From NCBI RefSeq assembly GCF_900101345.1, contig NZ_FMUX01000005.1, positions 186,001 to 250,000 on the forward strand: DNA of 64,000 nt. The letters are read 5' to 3'. Below, in pieces: positions 1 to 8,763 of the stretch. The stretch is from Desulfoluna spongiiphila. Lineage in GTDB: Bacteria > Desulfobacterota > Desulfobacteria > Desulfobacterales > Desulfolunaceae. The number at the start of each line of letters is the position of its first letter. Position 1 is the stretch's first letter. The notes under the pieces were generated by a model. The model had not been told where the DNA came from. It ran no database searches and saw only the letters and a list, made by a program, of their open reading frames with translations. The translations under genes and the position numbers were made by a program.

Positions 1-1121
1 TGCATGCGGTCCTCGTACCGGCTGCATTGAAGGATGAGGGAGAGGGCCCCTTCGGAGACGGCACGCTGGAACAGGAGCATGCGTTTGACATCTTGGTGTT
101 CGATGATGGGGATGGGCGCTCCCCCGGGGCCGTCGGTGAGGCGGCGGCCCTGTCTGCGGTTTTTGGCGTAGTCGAGGGAGGCATGGTAGGCCGCCGTGGC
201 AATGGCCGTGGCCCCTATGCCAACCTCCAGCCGGGCTCCGTTCATCATCTGGAACATATAGGAGAGGCCCCGGTTGGGTTCGCCCACGAGGTGCCCCGTG
301 CAGTCGTCCTTGTCGCCCAGGGAGAGGGCGGTGATGGGCGCCCCCCGGTATCCCATTTTGTGGAAGACCTGGGTGACGGTGACATCGTTTGACACGAGCT
401 CGTCCTTGCCGTTTTTCCTCAGCTTGGGCACGGCAAACAGGGAGATCCCCTTGACGCCCGCCGGGGCACCGTCGATGCGGGCCAGCATGAGGTGCACCAC
501 GTTGTCCACCCCGTCATGGTCCCCCGCGGAGATGAAAATTTTTTCTCCCTTGATGCGGTAGGTGCCGTCTGCCTGCGGGGTGGCGGCGGTGGTGAGGTCG
601 CCCAGGGAGGTCCCTGCTTCAGGTTCGGTGAGGGCCATGGTGCCCTGCCATCGTCCCTCCAGCATGGGGAGGAGAAATTGTTTGTGTAAGTCCTCCGAGC
701 CAAAGGTGAAGATAAGATTTGCCGCGCCCGTGGTGAGCCCGGAGTACACAGACGCCGAATAGTTGGCCGAGGCGAACACAAAGCAGACCGCATGCAGCAG
801 GCTTGGCGGCATGTTGTCCCCGCCCCACTCTTCGGGGAAAATGGCAGAAATCCAGCCGTCTTTTCCCAGGGTGGCGAGGATGGATCGCACATCTTTGTGC
901 ACGGCAACGGTGCCGTTTATCAGCTCAGGCGGGTTTCGGTCCATCTCTTCGAAGATGGGATGCAGGGCCTTTTTGGCAAAATCAAAGGCGGCATCCAGGA
1001 CCATGTCCATGGATTTGCGGGAGTGTCCGTTGACGGGGGAGCCCGGGGGAAGGGACTCCGTGCCCACAACCTCGTGGAGGGTGAATTTCAGGTTGCGCAT
1101 ACTCATGAATTTGTCTGCCAT
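1..1121 (-). CDS. Acyl-CoA dehydrogenase, long DmdC-like type, 3' end cut by window edge
   Basis: The minus strand stays open from an ATG at 1121 (GAGG nine bases upstream) to the left edge, giving 373 residues without a stop. The protein is a flavin-dependent acyl-CoA dehydrogenase, which oxidises an acyl-CoA to the 2-enoyl-CoA and passes electrons to ETF. The family signature TEPEAGTSLGDL lies at residues 165-176 and KGEKIFISAGDHD at 191-203, followed by the substrate/FAD region MMNGARLEVGIGA near residue 300. The N-terminal extension with a FTLHEVVG-like stretch at residues 13-20 is typical of the roughly 600-residue DmdC/AidB-like subfamily rather than the short 380-residue enzymes, so about 200 residues are probably missing. 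Substrate chain length cannot be read from this. It diverges from the sigma-54 regulator gene at 1316, which may control it. Confidence 0.9.
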   Translation of the reverse strand, partial: MADKFMSMRNLKFTLHEVVGTESLPPGSPVNGHSRKSMDMVLDAAFDFAKKALHPIFEEMDRNPPELINGTVAVHKDVRSILATLGKDGWISAIFPEEWGGDNMPPSLLHAVCFVFASANYSASVYSGLTTGAANLIFTFGSEDLHKQFLLPMLEGRWQGTMALTEPEAGTSLGDLTTAATPQADGTYRIKGEKIFISAGDHDGVDNVVHLMLARIDGAPAGVKGISLFAVPKLRKNGKDELVSNDVTVTQVFHKMGYRGAPITALSLGDKDDCTGHLVGEPNRGLSYMFQMMNGARLEVGIGATAIATAAYHASLDYAKNRRQGRRLTDGPGGAPIPIIEHQDVKRMLLFQRAVSEGALSLILQCSRYEDRM

Positions 1122-1315
1122 GATGAGCCTCTGTGTCTTGGGTTGATTTTCTCCGGTAGAACTCCGGCGGCATGGTCGTGAAGAGCAACTTGTATGCCAG
1201 TTTCAAGAGCTCCTGTTTTGGGGCACAGTGTGATTCCGTCTGGTGAATATCCGCGATATGTAGTAGTCCTTTTCTTTGGTATGTAGAACATCCACTGTAT
1301 TTCGCGGGAGCGCCC

Positions 1316-2896
1316 ATGACACAGGACGAGAGCAGACTGATTCGGGATATCACCCAGTGCCTTTACAGCAGCCTTGAGATCGAAAAATCGCTGCATGAAA
1401 CCCTCCTTTTACTCAAAGAGTATTTGCCCCTGGATCTGGTCCACGTGTTTGTGCTGGACACCTCCGCCCAGACCTTGCGGTACCTTGCCGAAGCCACGGT
1501 GAAGCGCGGGACCCTCATTGACGAGAGGATTCAGCTCTCCTGGGACCATTTCAAAGAGATCCGGGACTAGGCCCACGGGGACGTCCGGATTCTGGAGAGT
1601 TCGGAGAGCCCGATGCTCAAGAGTATCCACGCCCATTTCCTCGGTCATGTGGAAAAGCCGCTGTATTCGAGGAAAAATGATTTTTCCGTCATGACCATGG
1701 GCTTTGATATCGTTCCGCCCCTGGTGGGAGGGTTTGGGATGGTTGTGGGTGGAGACCACGCCTACGGGGCCTCACACCTCAACTGGATAAACCTCATCCG
1801 GCGCCCCTTGATCGGTGCGGTGCTGAACCTTCTGCACCACCGGGACCTGGTGTGCGAGAACGAGCGCCTCTCCTCCGAAAAAAAGCAGCTGGAGCATCGC
1901 CTGGGCCATGACGGTGACGGTCGGATCATCGGCACCGATTCCGGGCTCAGGGAGGTGTCGGCCATGATCCATCAGGTGGCGACCCTGGACAGTCCTGTCC
2001 TGATCCTTGGAGAGACCGGTACCGGAAAAGAGGTGGTGGCCAATGCCATCCACAGGGCTTCCGGGCGGAGCAAGGGCCCCATGATCCGCGTGAACTGCGG
2101 TGCCATTGCCGAAGGCCTTTTGGACAGCGAGCTTTTTGGCCACGAGAAAGGGGCATTCACCGGAGCCACCCGCCTGAAACGAGGCTATTTCGAGCAGGCC
2201 GATGGGGGCACCATTTTTCTGGATGAGATCGGGGAACTCCCCCCGGCTGCCCAGGTCAAGCTGCTGAGGGTGCTTCAGACCCTGGAGTTCAATCGGGTGG
2301 GGGGCAGCTGGCCTGTGTCCGTTGATGTGCGCGTGGTGGTGGCCACCAACCGGGACCTTTTTGCCATGGTCAAAGAGAAGCGCTTCCGTGAGGATCTCTG
2401 GTTCCGACTCAACGTTTTTCCCATCCGGGTGCCGCCCCTGAGGGCCAGGATGCAGGATATTTCTGCCCTGGCCTCGTATTTCGTGGGCCGAAAGTCGCGG
2501 GAACTGAACATGGAGCCTCCCCCCGAGGTCACCGATTCGGCCGTGCGCCAGCTCACCGCCTACGACTGGCCCGGCAACATCCGGGAACTCCAGAATGTCA
2601 TCGAACGAGCCCTCATCATCGGCAGGGGACGCCACCTCTCCTTTGACAACCTCCTCTGGGAGCCCGGGGCGGCTTCGGACAGTGCCGTGTCCGGGGCTAC
2701 CGCCGAAGGCTTCCCCTCCATGGACCAGGCGGTGACGGATCACATCCGGGCCGCATTGTCCCTGGCCGGGTGCAAGGTGGAAGGCCCGGGAGGGGCCGCA
2801 GAGCTCCTTGGGATGAACCCGTCCACCCTGAGGAGCCGGATGAAGAAACTGGGGGTGGGGGTAAAACAGGTATTAGATAAGACAGGTCATAGGTGA
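1316..2896 (+). pseudogene. Sigma-54-dependent transcriptional activator (GAF-AAA-HTH) interrupted by an in-frame TAG
   Basis: One reading frame runs from ATG 1316 to the TGA at 2894-2896 (526 codons) except for a TAG at 1568-1570. There is no frameshift. Both sides of the stop belong to one N-terminal GAF-like sensor region: about 84 residues before it, and a continuation from AHGDVRILES after it. The downstream part alone (ATG 1613) holds the AAA+ domain with Walker A GETGTGKE, the sigma-54 contact loop GAFTGA, Walker B IFLDEIGELP and a C-terminal Fis-type helix-turn-helix near AELLGMNPSTLRSRMKKL. The family opens sigma-54 promoters when its sensor domain is triggered. The gene diverges from an acyl-CoA dehydrogenase gene, so control of fatty-acid oxidation is a reasonable inference. 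It may be a true nonsense mutation, a sequencing error, or expression of a shortened activator from 1613. Readthrough is possible but unsupported. Confidence 0.8.
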
Positions 2897-2987
2897 TAGG
2901 GGAATTCTGGTTTCTGGCCCTTGGTATCATGGGGCTGCGCGTGGCCTGCACCGCCCGAGGACAGATAACGGAATGAGTACGCGGAAA

Positions 2988-3028
2988 GATCGCAAGAATT
3001 GCAAATGAGATCGCAACAATTGAAAAGA
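2988..3028. repeat. Two direct repeats with a 21-bp period upstream of the C45 gene
   Basis: GATCGCAAGAATTGCAAA begins at 2988 and GATCGCAACAATTGAAAA begins at 3009. The exact 21-bp period places the copies on the same DNA face. They lie about 95-135 bp upstream of the ATG at 3123, in a 226-bp intergenic stretch with no gene. A regulator-binding tandem site is possible. No known operator is recognised. Confidence 0.4.
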
Positions 3029-3122
3029 CACACGGGGTGTTGATGCCTATCGTAGCCGCATGTCGGGAGACACATCTATCGGATGTTTCCCATGGGTTGC
3101 ACCTTAAAAGGAGTAAGGCATC

Positions 3123-4115
3123 ATGTATCATCCCAGGTTCAAAGGCGATCACTACGGCATGGGGCTCAGATTCGGCGGGCTTCTGAAAAAAAACGGCATT
3201 GCACTTTTCGGTATGACAGAACTTGACGAGGTCCAGCGTGGCTACGGCATGGCGTCCGAAAACATCGTCAGAAAGTTTTTCCCGGGTGCGTGCGAAGAGA
3301 TGCGGGGCCTGGCAGATGGCCTGGGCGTTTCCTATGAGACCTTTTCAGCGTGGCTCCTGTGCATCAGTGTTTGCCTGGAGGTTCAGGGATGCTCCATGAT
3401 CGCCTGCAAAAGAGAGGGCCGCGTCGTGTTCGGGAGGAACAACGATCTTCCCCCGGTATTTCGAAAAATGAGCAGCAGCGCCTTGTACGCGCCGTCGGGT
3501 GGGTATGCCTTTATCGCCAACTCATCGGCCTTTGTGGGCGCCGAAGACGGCATCAACGAAAAAGGGCTGGCCGCGGGCATGACGTATGTGTGGGGCAGCG
3601 AGCTGAAAGCCGGTTTCAATTCCATGTTTTTCGTTCGTTATATCCTGGAACGATGCGCCACCGTGGCCGAGGGCCTGAAAGCCCTTGAGGAGATTCCCAT
3701 GGGCGGCGCATACCACCTGATCCTGGCGGACAGGGACGACATGGCGCATGTGGAGTGCAGTCCGCAAAAGATGCGGGTCCATCGCGGGGAGGTGGCCGTT
3801 GCCACCAATCATTTTGTGTCCGAAGAGATGGCTCCCTGTGAAGAGACGAAGGACCTCTACCAATCCTACGCACGGTACAAGACGGCCTCCGATGCCGTGG
3901 GTGATGGCTCCCGTGCCGTAAGCGTCGACAATGTCAAAGGGCTTCTGGGCGGAAAGCGGGGGTTCATGTGCCAATACGAAAAAGCCCTTGCGTTTGATAC
4001 GGTGTGGTCGTCAGTCTATGATCCGGCCAACAGGAAGGTGTACCGGGCAGAAGGGAACCCCTCAAGGTGCCGGTACAGGGAGGATGTTCGTTTTGAGAAG
4101 ATATGTGCTTTTTAG
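3123..4115 (+). CDS. C45-family autoproteolytic acyltransferase/amide hydrolase
   Basis: The 330-residue protein resembles the acyl-CoA:6-aminopenicillanic-acid acyltransferase / linear amide hydrolase family (peptidase C45, Ntn-hydrolase fold). The expected nucleophile is Cys90 in QGC-SMIA, with self-cleavage just before it. The downstream stretches GRNNDLPP (residues 107-114), a conserved GINEKGLAAGMTYV region and a late VATNHF match the Ntn core. No signal peptide is seen, so it is probably cytoplasmic. Members cut or form amide bonds of acylated amino acids, peptides, acyl-homoserine lactones or beta-lactam nuclei, and the substrate here is unknown. The start is supported by AAAGGAG about nine bases upstream. 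The 3' end overlaps the VanX-like gene that follows, which suggests one transcript and possibly a shared role in turning over D-amino-acid or cell-wall-derived compounds. Confidence 0.8.
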   Translation: MYHPRFKGDHYGMGLRFGGLLKKNGIALFGMTELDEVQRGYGMASENIVRKFFPGACEEMRGLADGLGVSYETFSAWLLCISVCLEVQGCSMIACKREGRVVFGRNNDLPPVFRKMSSSALYAPSGGYAFIANSSAFVGAEDGINEKGLAAGMTYVWGSELKAGFNSMFFVRYILERCATVAEGLKALEEIPMGGAYHLILADRDDMAHVECSPQKMRVHRGEVAVATNHFVSEEMAPCEETKDLYQSYARYKTASDAVGDGSRAVSVDNVKGLLGGKRGFMCQYEKALAFDTVWSSVYDPANRKVYRAEGNPSRCRYREDVRFEKICAF

Positions 4116-4758
4116 CATGGTGATGCTTCTGGTTGCAGGCGTTGCGTATGCAAATGAGGTTGAAAATAAATTCATCCGGGCAGGGCTTGTGGACGTGCAT
4201 CGTATTGACGAGACGATTCAGGTGGATCTGGTGAATTCCGATGCCGGCAAAAATTATTTCCGGGAAGATTTCTATGCCGGCCTCAAGGCGGCGTACCTGA
4301 GAAAAGAGGTTGCCGTCAAGCTTTCCAAAGCCCAGAAAGGGCTGAAGGCGCGTCACCCGGAGTACTCCCTGCTTATCCTTGATGCGGCGCGTCCAAGGAG
4401 CGTGTCACGGTTGATGTACGACAAAATGAAGGGGACGCGGTTCGAAAAATTCGTGGCAAACCCTGCCCGGGGCTCCATGCACAACTACGGCATTGCCGTG
4501 GATATTACCATCGTGGACGGCCGCGGCAACGAGCTGGACATGGGCTTTACCCCGTTTCGGAAGAGCAGGCTCCAACTCTGCGCCATGTTCGCCATGAAAA
4601 AGCTCGGACGCACCCTTTCCCCGGCGCAGCGCAACAATCGAAAACTCCTCGCCGATGTCATGGCGGGCGCGGGTTTTTTACCCCTTGCCTTTGAATGGTG
4701 GCATTTCAACGGCATGCCCAAGGCGGAAGCACGGGCCAGGTATCACATCATAGAGTAA
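4084..4758 (+). CDS. Exported VanX-like D-alanyl-D-alanine dipeptidase (peptidase M15D)
   Basis: The 224-residue protein starts with a signal peptide (hydrophobic residues about 8-21, likely cut after AYA), so it acts in the periplasm. It carries the zinc-site signature SMHNYGIAVD at 131-140 (His133, Asp140) and the catalytic EWWH at 204-207. The upstream Arg of the DAARP motif is near residue 103. VanX-family enzymes hydrolyse D-Ala-D-Ala. Outside vancomycin clusters they recycle D-alanine from peptidoglycan, and no van genes are present here. The gene overlaps the C45 hydrolase by 32 bases. GGGAGG directly abuts ATG 4084, whereas TTG at 4093 has ideal spacing and still gives a full signal peptide, so the true start may be 4093. 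Confidence 0.82.
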   Translation: MFVLRRYVLFSMVMLLVAGVAYANEVENKFIRAGLVDVHRIDETIQVDLVNSDAGKNYFREDFYAGLKAAYLRKEVAVKLSKAQKGLKARHPEYSLLILDAARPRSVSRLMYDKMKGTRFEKFVANPARGSMHNYGIAVDITIVDGRGNELDMGFTPFRKSRLQLCAMFAMKKLGRTLSPAQRNNRKLLADVMAGAGFLPLAFEWWHFNGMPKAEARARYHIIE

Positions 4759-4772
4759 GGCATAATAAAAGA

Positions 4773-4856
4773 GCCTCCGGCGGCAAGGTGTGCCACCTCG
4801 AAAGCAGGTAGCGACTGCGCTTTGCCCTTCGTTCCTCAGGGGAAATCGCATTCGAC
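4773..4856 (-). repeat. Intergenic GAGGAACGA-loop repeat, copy 1 (minus orientation)
   Basis: Read on the minus strand, this copy has a hairpin with arms around the conserved loop GAGGAACGA, then an AGGTG...CACCT hairpin and the terminal CCGCCGGAGGC. On the plus strand it begins GCCTCCGGCGG at 4773. It sits between the convergent VanX-like and thiE genes. The stem differs from the other copies, with three mismatches. Confidence 0.75.
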
Positions 4857-4876
4857 CCCTCCTGAGGTGGCTCCCC

Positions 4877-5515
4877 TCACGTTCCGTTTTTTTCAATTGC
4901 TTTTTTGAGGGCCCTTGCGGCCTTTTTCGGATCATCTGCGGCGACAATGGCTGAGACCACGGCGATGCCATCGGCCCCTGCCGTCATGACGCCAGCACCG
5001 TTTGACAGGCCGATGCCTCCGATGCCGACCAGGGGAATCCGTATGGCTTTACGCATCCGCCTTACCCCTTCAAGGCCCAAGGGCGGGGCGGTGTCCGTCT
5101 TGGTGGGGGTGGCAAACACGGGGCTGATGCCGATGTAGTCCCCCCCGTCCCTTTCTGCTGCGAGGGCATCTTCCTGGGATTCCGCAGAGATACCGATAAG
5201 GCTTCCCTCAGGAAGAAGGCATCTGGCATCGCGGATGTGCATGTCGCTCTGCCCGAGGTGGATCCCGGAGGCGCCCACGGCAAGGGCCACATCCACCCTG
5301 TCGTTGATGATCAGGGGAACCCCTTTTTGATCCAGCCATGCCTTTAGCGCGCGGGCCTGGTCGATGAACTCCCGGGTGGAACAGGCCTTTTCCCGGAGCT
5401 GGACGCAGGTCACCCCGCCGGAGACGGCCTTCTTGACGATTTCAAGGATGCTTCGTTCCTTTGCCAGGCCCCGGTCCGTTACCAGGTAGAGGGAGTAGTC
5501 CACGGGGCGGTTCAT
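4877..5515 (-). CDS. thiE: Thiamine-phosphate synthase
   Basis: The 212-residue TIM-barrel enzyme joins HMP-pyrophosphate and thiazole phosphate to make thiamine phosphate in the cytoplasm. The family motifs QLREK (pyrophosphate-binding lysine), NDRVDVALAVGASGIHLGQSD-like segment, and GISPVFATPTKTD followed by GIGGI are all present, and the length fits the family. The ATG at 5513-5515 overlaps the stop of thiM, so the two genes are translationally coupled. Both lie downstream of a TPP riboswitch. The pairing suggests salvage of thiazole alcohol, since no de novo thiazole or HMP genes are seen in this window. Confidence 0.95.
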   Translation of the reverse strand: MNRPVDYSLYLVTDRGLAKERSILEIVKKAVSGGVTCVQLREKACSTREFIDQARALKAWLDQKGVPLIINDRVDVALAVGASGIHLGQSDMHIRDARCLLPEGSLIGISAESQEDALAAERDGGDYIGISPVFATPTKTDTAPPLGLEGVRRMRKAIRIPLVGIGGIGLSNGAGVMTAGADGIAVVSAIVAADDPKKAARALKKAIEKNGT

Positions 5516-6360
5516 CGGGACAGCTTCCCTGTCTCTCCGGCAGTTTCGGCCGGGGGCAGGACGTCGATGTGGCATTCGCTTTTGAGTTCCTCGGGGGTGA
5601 GGGTGTACAAGGCGTCGAGGAGTGCGATCATAAAGCTTCCGGGGGCCGAGGCCTGTTCTCCTGCCCGTTGCCCGGCCAGCCCGAAAAAGGCCAGGGCGGA
5701 GCAGGCGGCGGTGAAGGGATCGGGGTCCACGGCCGCAAAGGCACCGGCAATGGCCGTGGCCGTGCAGCCCGTGCCCGTGACCTTAGCCATGAGGGGGTGA
5801 CCGCCCAGGATCCGTGCCGTGCGGGTGCCGTCGGTGACGATGTCCTCCGGGCCGGTGATGGCGATGGTGACGCCCAGCTCCGTTGCAAGATCTGAGGCCA
5901 TGTTGGCGGCATCTGCAACGGTATCCACGGCATCCACGCCGCGGGTTCCGGAGCCTTCCTGTTGCAGGGAGAGGATCTCTGAGGCGTTACCCCGGATGAG
6001 GGTAACGCCGGCCTCCCGGATGATGCGGGTGGCGGTGCGGGTCCGCAAGGTGGTGGCACCGGAGCCCACGGGGTCTAAGATAACGGGCGTTCCCATGGCA
6101 CGGGCCCTGGCACCGGCCGTGATCATCGCCCGGATCCAGGGATCGCTCAGGGTGCCGATGTTGAGAACCAGGGCGCCTGCAAAGGAGACCATCTCCTCCA
6201 CCTCGTTTTCCGCATGGGCCATTACCGGTGAGGCCCCTAAGGAGAGAAGGGCATTGGCCGTGTAGTTCATCACCACGTAATTGGTGATGTTGTGGACAAG
6301 GGGGTTGGATTCCCTGATTCGTGACAGATTCTCAGCTGCTTTTAGGGCAAGGTCATTCAC
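5512..6360 (-). CDS. thiM: Hydroxyethylthiazole kinase
   Basis: The 282-residue ribokinase-fold enzyme phosphorylates 4-methyl-5-(2-hydroxyethyl)thiazole with ATP for thiamine salvage. The start region PLVHNITNYVVMN and the GASPVMAH motif are diagnostic of ThiM, and DPVGSGATTLRT plus the late GTGCTATAIAGAF segment form the ATP/substrate site. The likely start is GTG at 6360, with AAGGA eight bases upstream. An upstream in-frame ATG at 6456 lies within the riboswitch region and is unlikely. The gene is first in a two-gene operon with thiE and is controlled by the riboswitch just upstream. Confidence 0.94.
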   Translation of the reverse strand: MNDLALKAAENLSRIRESNPLVHNITNYVVMNYTANALLSLGASPVMAHAENEVEEMVSFAGALVLNIGTLSDPWIRAMITAGARARAMGTPVILDPVGSGATTLRTRTATRIIREAGVTLIRGNASEILSLQQEGSGTRGVDAVDTVADAANMASDLATELGVTIAITGPEDIVTDGTRTARILGGHPLMAKVTGTGCTATAIAGAFAAVDPDPFTAACSALAFFGLAGQRAGEQASAPGSFMIALLDALYTLTPEELKSECHIDVLPPAETAGETGKLSR

Positions 6361-6454
6361 AATGCTAATCCTTAAATACGATGGGTTGAAAAACGGCTGA
6401 GGAGGGCTTGAAAGGAGGGATGCTTCCCTCAAAAAAAAGATCGACGCTTTTCGC

Positions 6455-6535
6455 AATTCCCTTCGCCGGTATGATCCGGATCAGGTTCGACGGGTATGAT
6501 CTCAGGCCTTAAGCCACCCCTGCGTGTGCGGCTTT
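6455..6535 (-). ncRNA. TPP riboswitch (THI element)
   Basis: On the minus strand the conserved TPP aptamer blocks appear in order: GGGGTGGCTT, GCCTGAGATC, ATACCCGTCGAACCTGATCC, and the closing GGATCATACCGGCGAAGGGA. It lies about 95 bases upstream of the thiM start. A run of eight Ts on the minus strand (6431-6438) follows shortly after the aptamer, which would suit control by transcription termination, although a clear terminator stem was not resolved by eye. TPP binding is expected to lower thiM-thiE expression. Confidence 0.95.
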
Positions 6536-6905
6536 TTTGAGGGCCGCATCGTGTGATGCCTGTTCATATAGGTTGGTCCGGCCCGGTTGTCAACTCATTC
6601 GCCCTTCATCACGGCTTCCCCCCTTGCCGCCGAAGTTATTCCGGTTAAAGCCAAGCGAATCCCATATGCCCTTCATCGTGTTTCTATAAGAATGAAATGG
6701 GCCTCTCCTGCATAAACGGATGGCATATGCCACACATCACGCGAATGCCCCGAGAACGATCGCATAATGGCTGCCTCAATGCATTTGCCATAGGATTTCA
6801 AGGTACCCCCACTTTGCCGGCGGAGACAGTCCGGTTAAAGATGTCTCCGCCGGCCAAACTTTTGATAAGTTTTTAAAAACAGATTCAGTTCAATCTGAAT
6901 CAAAG

Positions 6906-6988
6906 GCGAATGTGATTTCCCCTGAGGAACGAAGGGGAAAGCGCATTCGCAACCTGCTTTCAAGGTGGCACACCTTGCCGCCGGAGGC
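6906..6988 (+). repeat. Intergenic GAGGAACGA-loop repeat, copy 2
   Basis: The left arm starts GCGAATGTG at 6906 and the right arm ends GCGCATTCGC at 6950, with loop GAGGAACGA between. There follow AACCTGCTTTC, an AAGGTGGCACACCTT hairpin and CCGCCGGAGGC at the end, then a T-rich tract. A related fragment (TCTCCGCCGGCCAAACTTTTG) lies just upstream at about 6844-6864. The whole 6541-7038 gap between the riboswitch and the phosphatase gene holds no gene that I can support. Confidence 0.8.
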
Positions 6989-7038
6989 TTCTTTTTGTTT
7001 TTTCCCTGAGCCTTTTGGGCCCCCCCTATACAATTGGA

Positions 7039-8763
7039 TCATTTTGCAGCCGAGGGCAACGCGGTGCGGCTTGCCGTGACCCAGTTTTCCCCGGAGGCAT
7101 TCTGGTGCAGCACCTCGTCCAGGGGGGTGCCCACGGAGCCCGACGGGGGTTTGATATCAAGGAGGCTTGCAAGGGTCGGGGCGATATCGTACGGGGTAAC
7201 GGGCCGGGCGATGCGCTGGGCCGGGATGCCGTAGCCTGCGAAAAAGAGGGGGACATAGGTGTCGTAGGTCCAGGGCGAGCAGTGGATGGCGGCAATGTCC
7301 GTGGTGGTGTCCATTTCGTAGTAAAAGTACCAGAACTGGTCTGCGATCACATGGATGTTGCCGGAGCGTTTCCCATGGAAATTGTTTAAGATCGTCATGT
7401 TGGTGCGGGTGGGGGCAACGGCCCCTTTGAGCAGGTCGGTGCGGGTCAGGGCCCCGATGATCCCCGGGATGCGGGTGATTTCTTCTGCAAGTGTCGCTTC
7501 TACCCGGGCAACGCTGTACTCGGTTTTTCCGATCTCGTCTTCGTTGAGATAGACGTACGGGTGTTCGTAAAGCCGGATGACCGTTTCTGGAACGTTCAAT
7601 CGCTTTTTCAGTGCCTTTGCCAAGGTGTCCTTGACGATGGTCGCAGAGGTGAGGCGGCCCACCTCAAAGCCCAAGCTTGCCATGTATTCTGGTGCTTCGC
7701 ACATGCCGTGGTCGGAAGAGAGAATGATGAGCGTCCGGTCCAGGCCGACCTGCTCGTCCACATAGCGGAACAGGTCGGCAAGCAACTTGTCGACCCGAAG
7801 GATGTTGTCTTCTACCTCCAGGCTGGATGGACCGAACAGGTGGCCGATGTAATCGGTGACCGAGAAACTGACGGCCAGAAAGTCGGTGTGGGGGCCCTTG
7901 CCCAGTTTTTCTTCTTTGATGAGGGTCTTTGCAAAGTCTGCGGTCAGCTCATCCCCGAAGGGGGTGGCGATGAGGGAGGCATAGAAGTGCGGGGCGTTCC
8001 CCTTGACCGGGTGCGGGAAGGTCGTTCCCAGTCCGAACATGTCCACTTCAAAGGGGCGGTCGTCATCCTTTCCGAAGACGTAGGTGGATGGATCGTGCAG
8101 GAGCTCCCAGGCTTTGTCCTTGTATGTGTCGGCGTGTTTTTCTCCGTTCCACTTTGTAACCCAGTCGGGGTATGTTTTGTAGTAATAGCTGCTGCTGACA
8201 AAGGAGCCGTCGCCTTTGGAATACCAGAAGGCTTTGCCGGTGTGGCCCCCCGGGAGGATGGCGCCCCGGTCTTTGATGGAGACGCTGAACATCCTGGATC
8301 GGCTGTTGTTGGAGAGCATGAGCTCATCGCCGATGGTGGAGGACAGTATGTTCGTGGGGGCACGGCCCTCGCCTTGGGCAGGTTTTTTTCCGATGAGCGG
8401 GTAGCGATCATCCTCGCAATTGTAAATGACGCGTCCTTTGTCCTTGTCAAACCAGTTTCCGGCGACAATGCCGTTGTGGGCCGGGTACGTGCCGGTGAAC
8501 AGGGCGGCATGGCCCACGGGTGTCTCGGTGTCGGCATGGCGGAAGTGGGCGTTGGTGTAATGGGTTCCCTGCTGCATCAGGTATTGCAGGCCCCCCTTGC
8601 CCAGGCGGTCTTTGTATCGCATGGGAAAATCGCCGCGCATCTGGTCGATGGTGATCTGGAGGACAAGGGCGGGTTTCCCCTTGGCCGTTTTTGCATCGGC
8701 CCCAGTGATCAAGACAAGCATCAGGAGCGGGAACATCCAAAAAATGAGTCGGTTTGCTTTCAT
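7039..8763 (-). CDS. Exported alkaline phosphatase, PafA-like (phosphodiesterase/NPP superfamily)
   Basis: The 574-residue protein starts at ATG 8763 (AAAGGA nine bases upstream) with a signal peptide of about 24 residues ending GADA, so it is secreted or periplasmic. It belongs to the alkaline phosphatase superfamily: metal ligand Asp40 in ITIDQMRGD, probable nucleophile Thr81 in TPVGHA, and the later metal sites SSDHGM and a distal His region (HCSPWTYD). The sequence GHTGKAFWYSKGDGSF is the kind of insert seen in PafA, a monoester phosphatase for phosphate scavenging. Length fits PafA (about 550). It is a single gene with repeats downstream. Whether it prefers mono- or diesters cannot be decided from sequence alone. 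Confidence 0.85.
   Translation of the reverse strand: MKANRLIFWMFPLLMLVLITGADAKTAKGKPALVLQITIDQMRGDFPMRYKDRLGKGGLQYLMQQGTHYTNAHFRHADTETPVGHAALFTGTYPAHNGIVAGNWFDKDKGRVIYNCEDDRYPLIGKKPAQGEGRAPTNILSSTIGDELMLSNNSRSRMFSVSIKDRGAILPGGHTGKAFWYSKGDGSFVSSSYYYKTYPDWVTKWNGEKHADTYKDKAWELLHDPSTYVFGKDDDRPFEVDMFGLGTTFPHPVKGNAPHFYASLIATPFGDELTADFAKTLIKEEKLGKGPHTDFLAVSFSVTDYIGHLFGPSSLEVEDNILRVDKLLADLFRYVDEQVGLDRTLIILSSDHGMCEAPEYMASLGFEVGRLTSATIVKDTLAKALKKRLNVPETVIRLYEHPYVYLNEDEIGKTEYSVARVEATLAEEITRIPGIIGALTRTDLLKGAVAPTRTNMTILNNFHGKRSGNIHVIADQFWYFYYEMDTTTDIAAIHCSPWTYDTYVPLFFAGYGIPAQRIARPVTPYDIAPTLASLLDIKPPSGSVGTPLDEVLHQNASGENWVTASRTALPSAAK

Noticed and set aside
419-907. Minus-strand frame of 162 codons
   Set aside because: It lies in another frame of the truncated acyl-CoA dehydrogenase, whose true frame reads to the window edge with full family motifs.
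1568-1570. Pyrrolysine as the explanation for the in-frame TAG
   Set aside because: No pyl genes are visible and the protein is a regulator rather than a methylamine methyltransferase. A mutation or error is simpler.
1772-2743. Minus-strand 323-codon frame
   Set aside because: It is antisense to the sigma-54 activator; composition is typical of GC-rich shadows, with no family motif or ribosome site.
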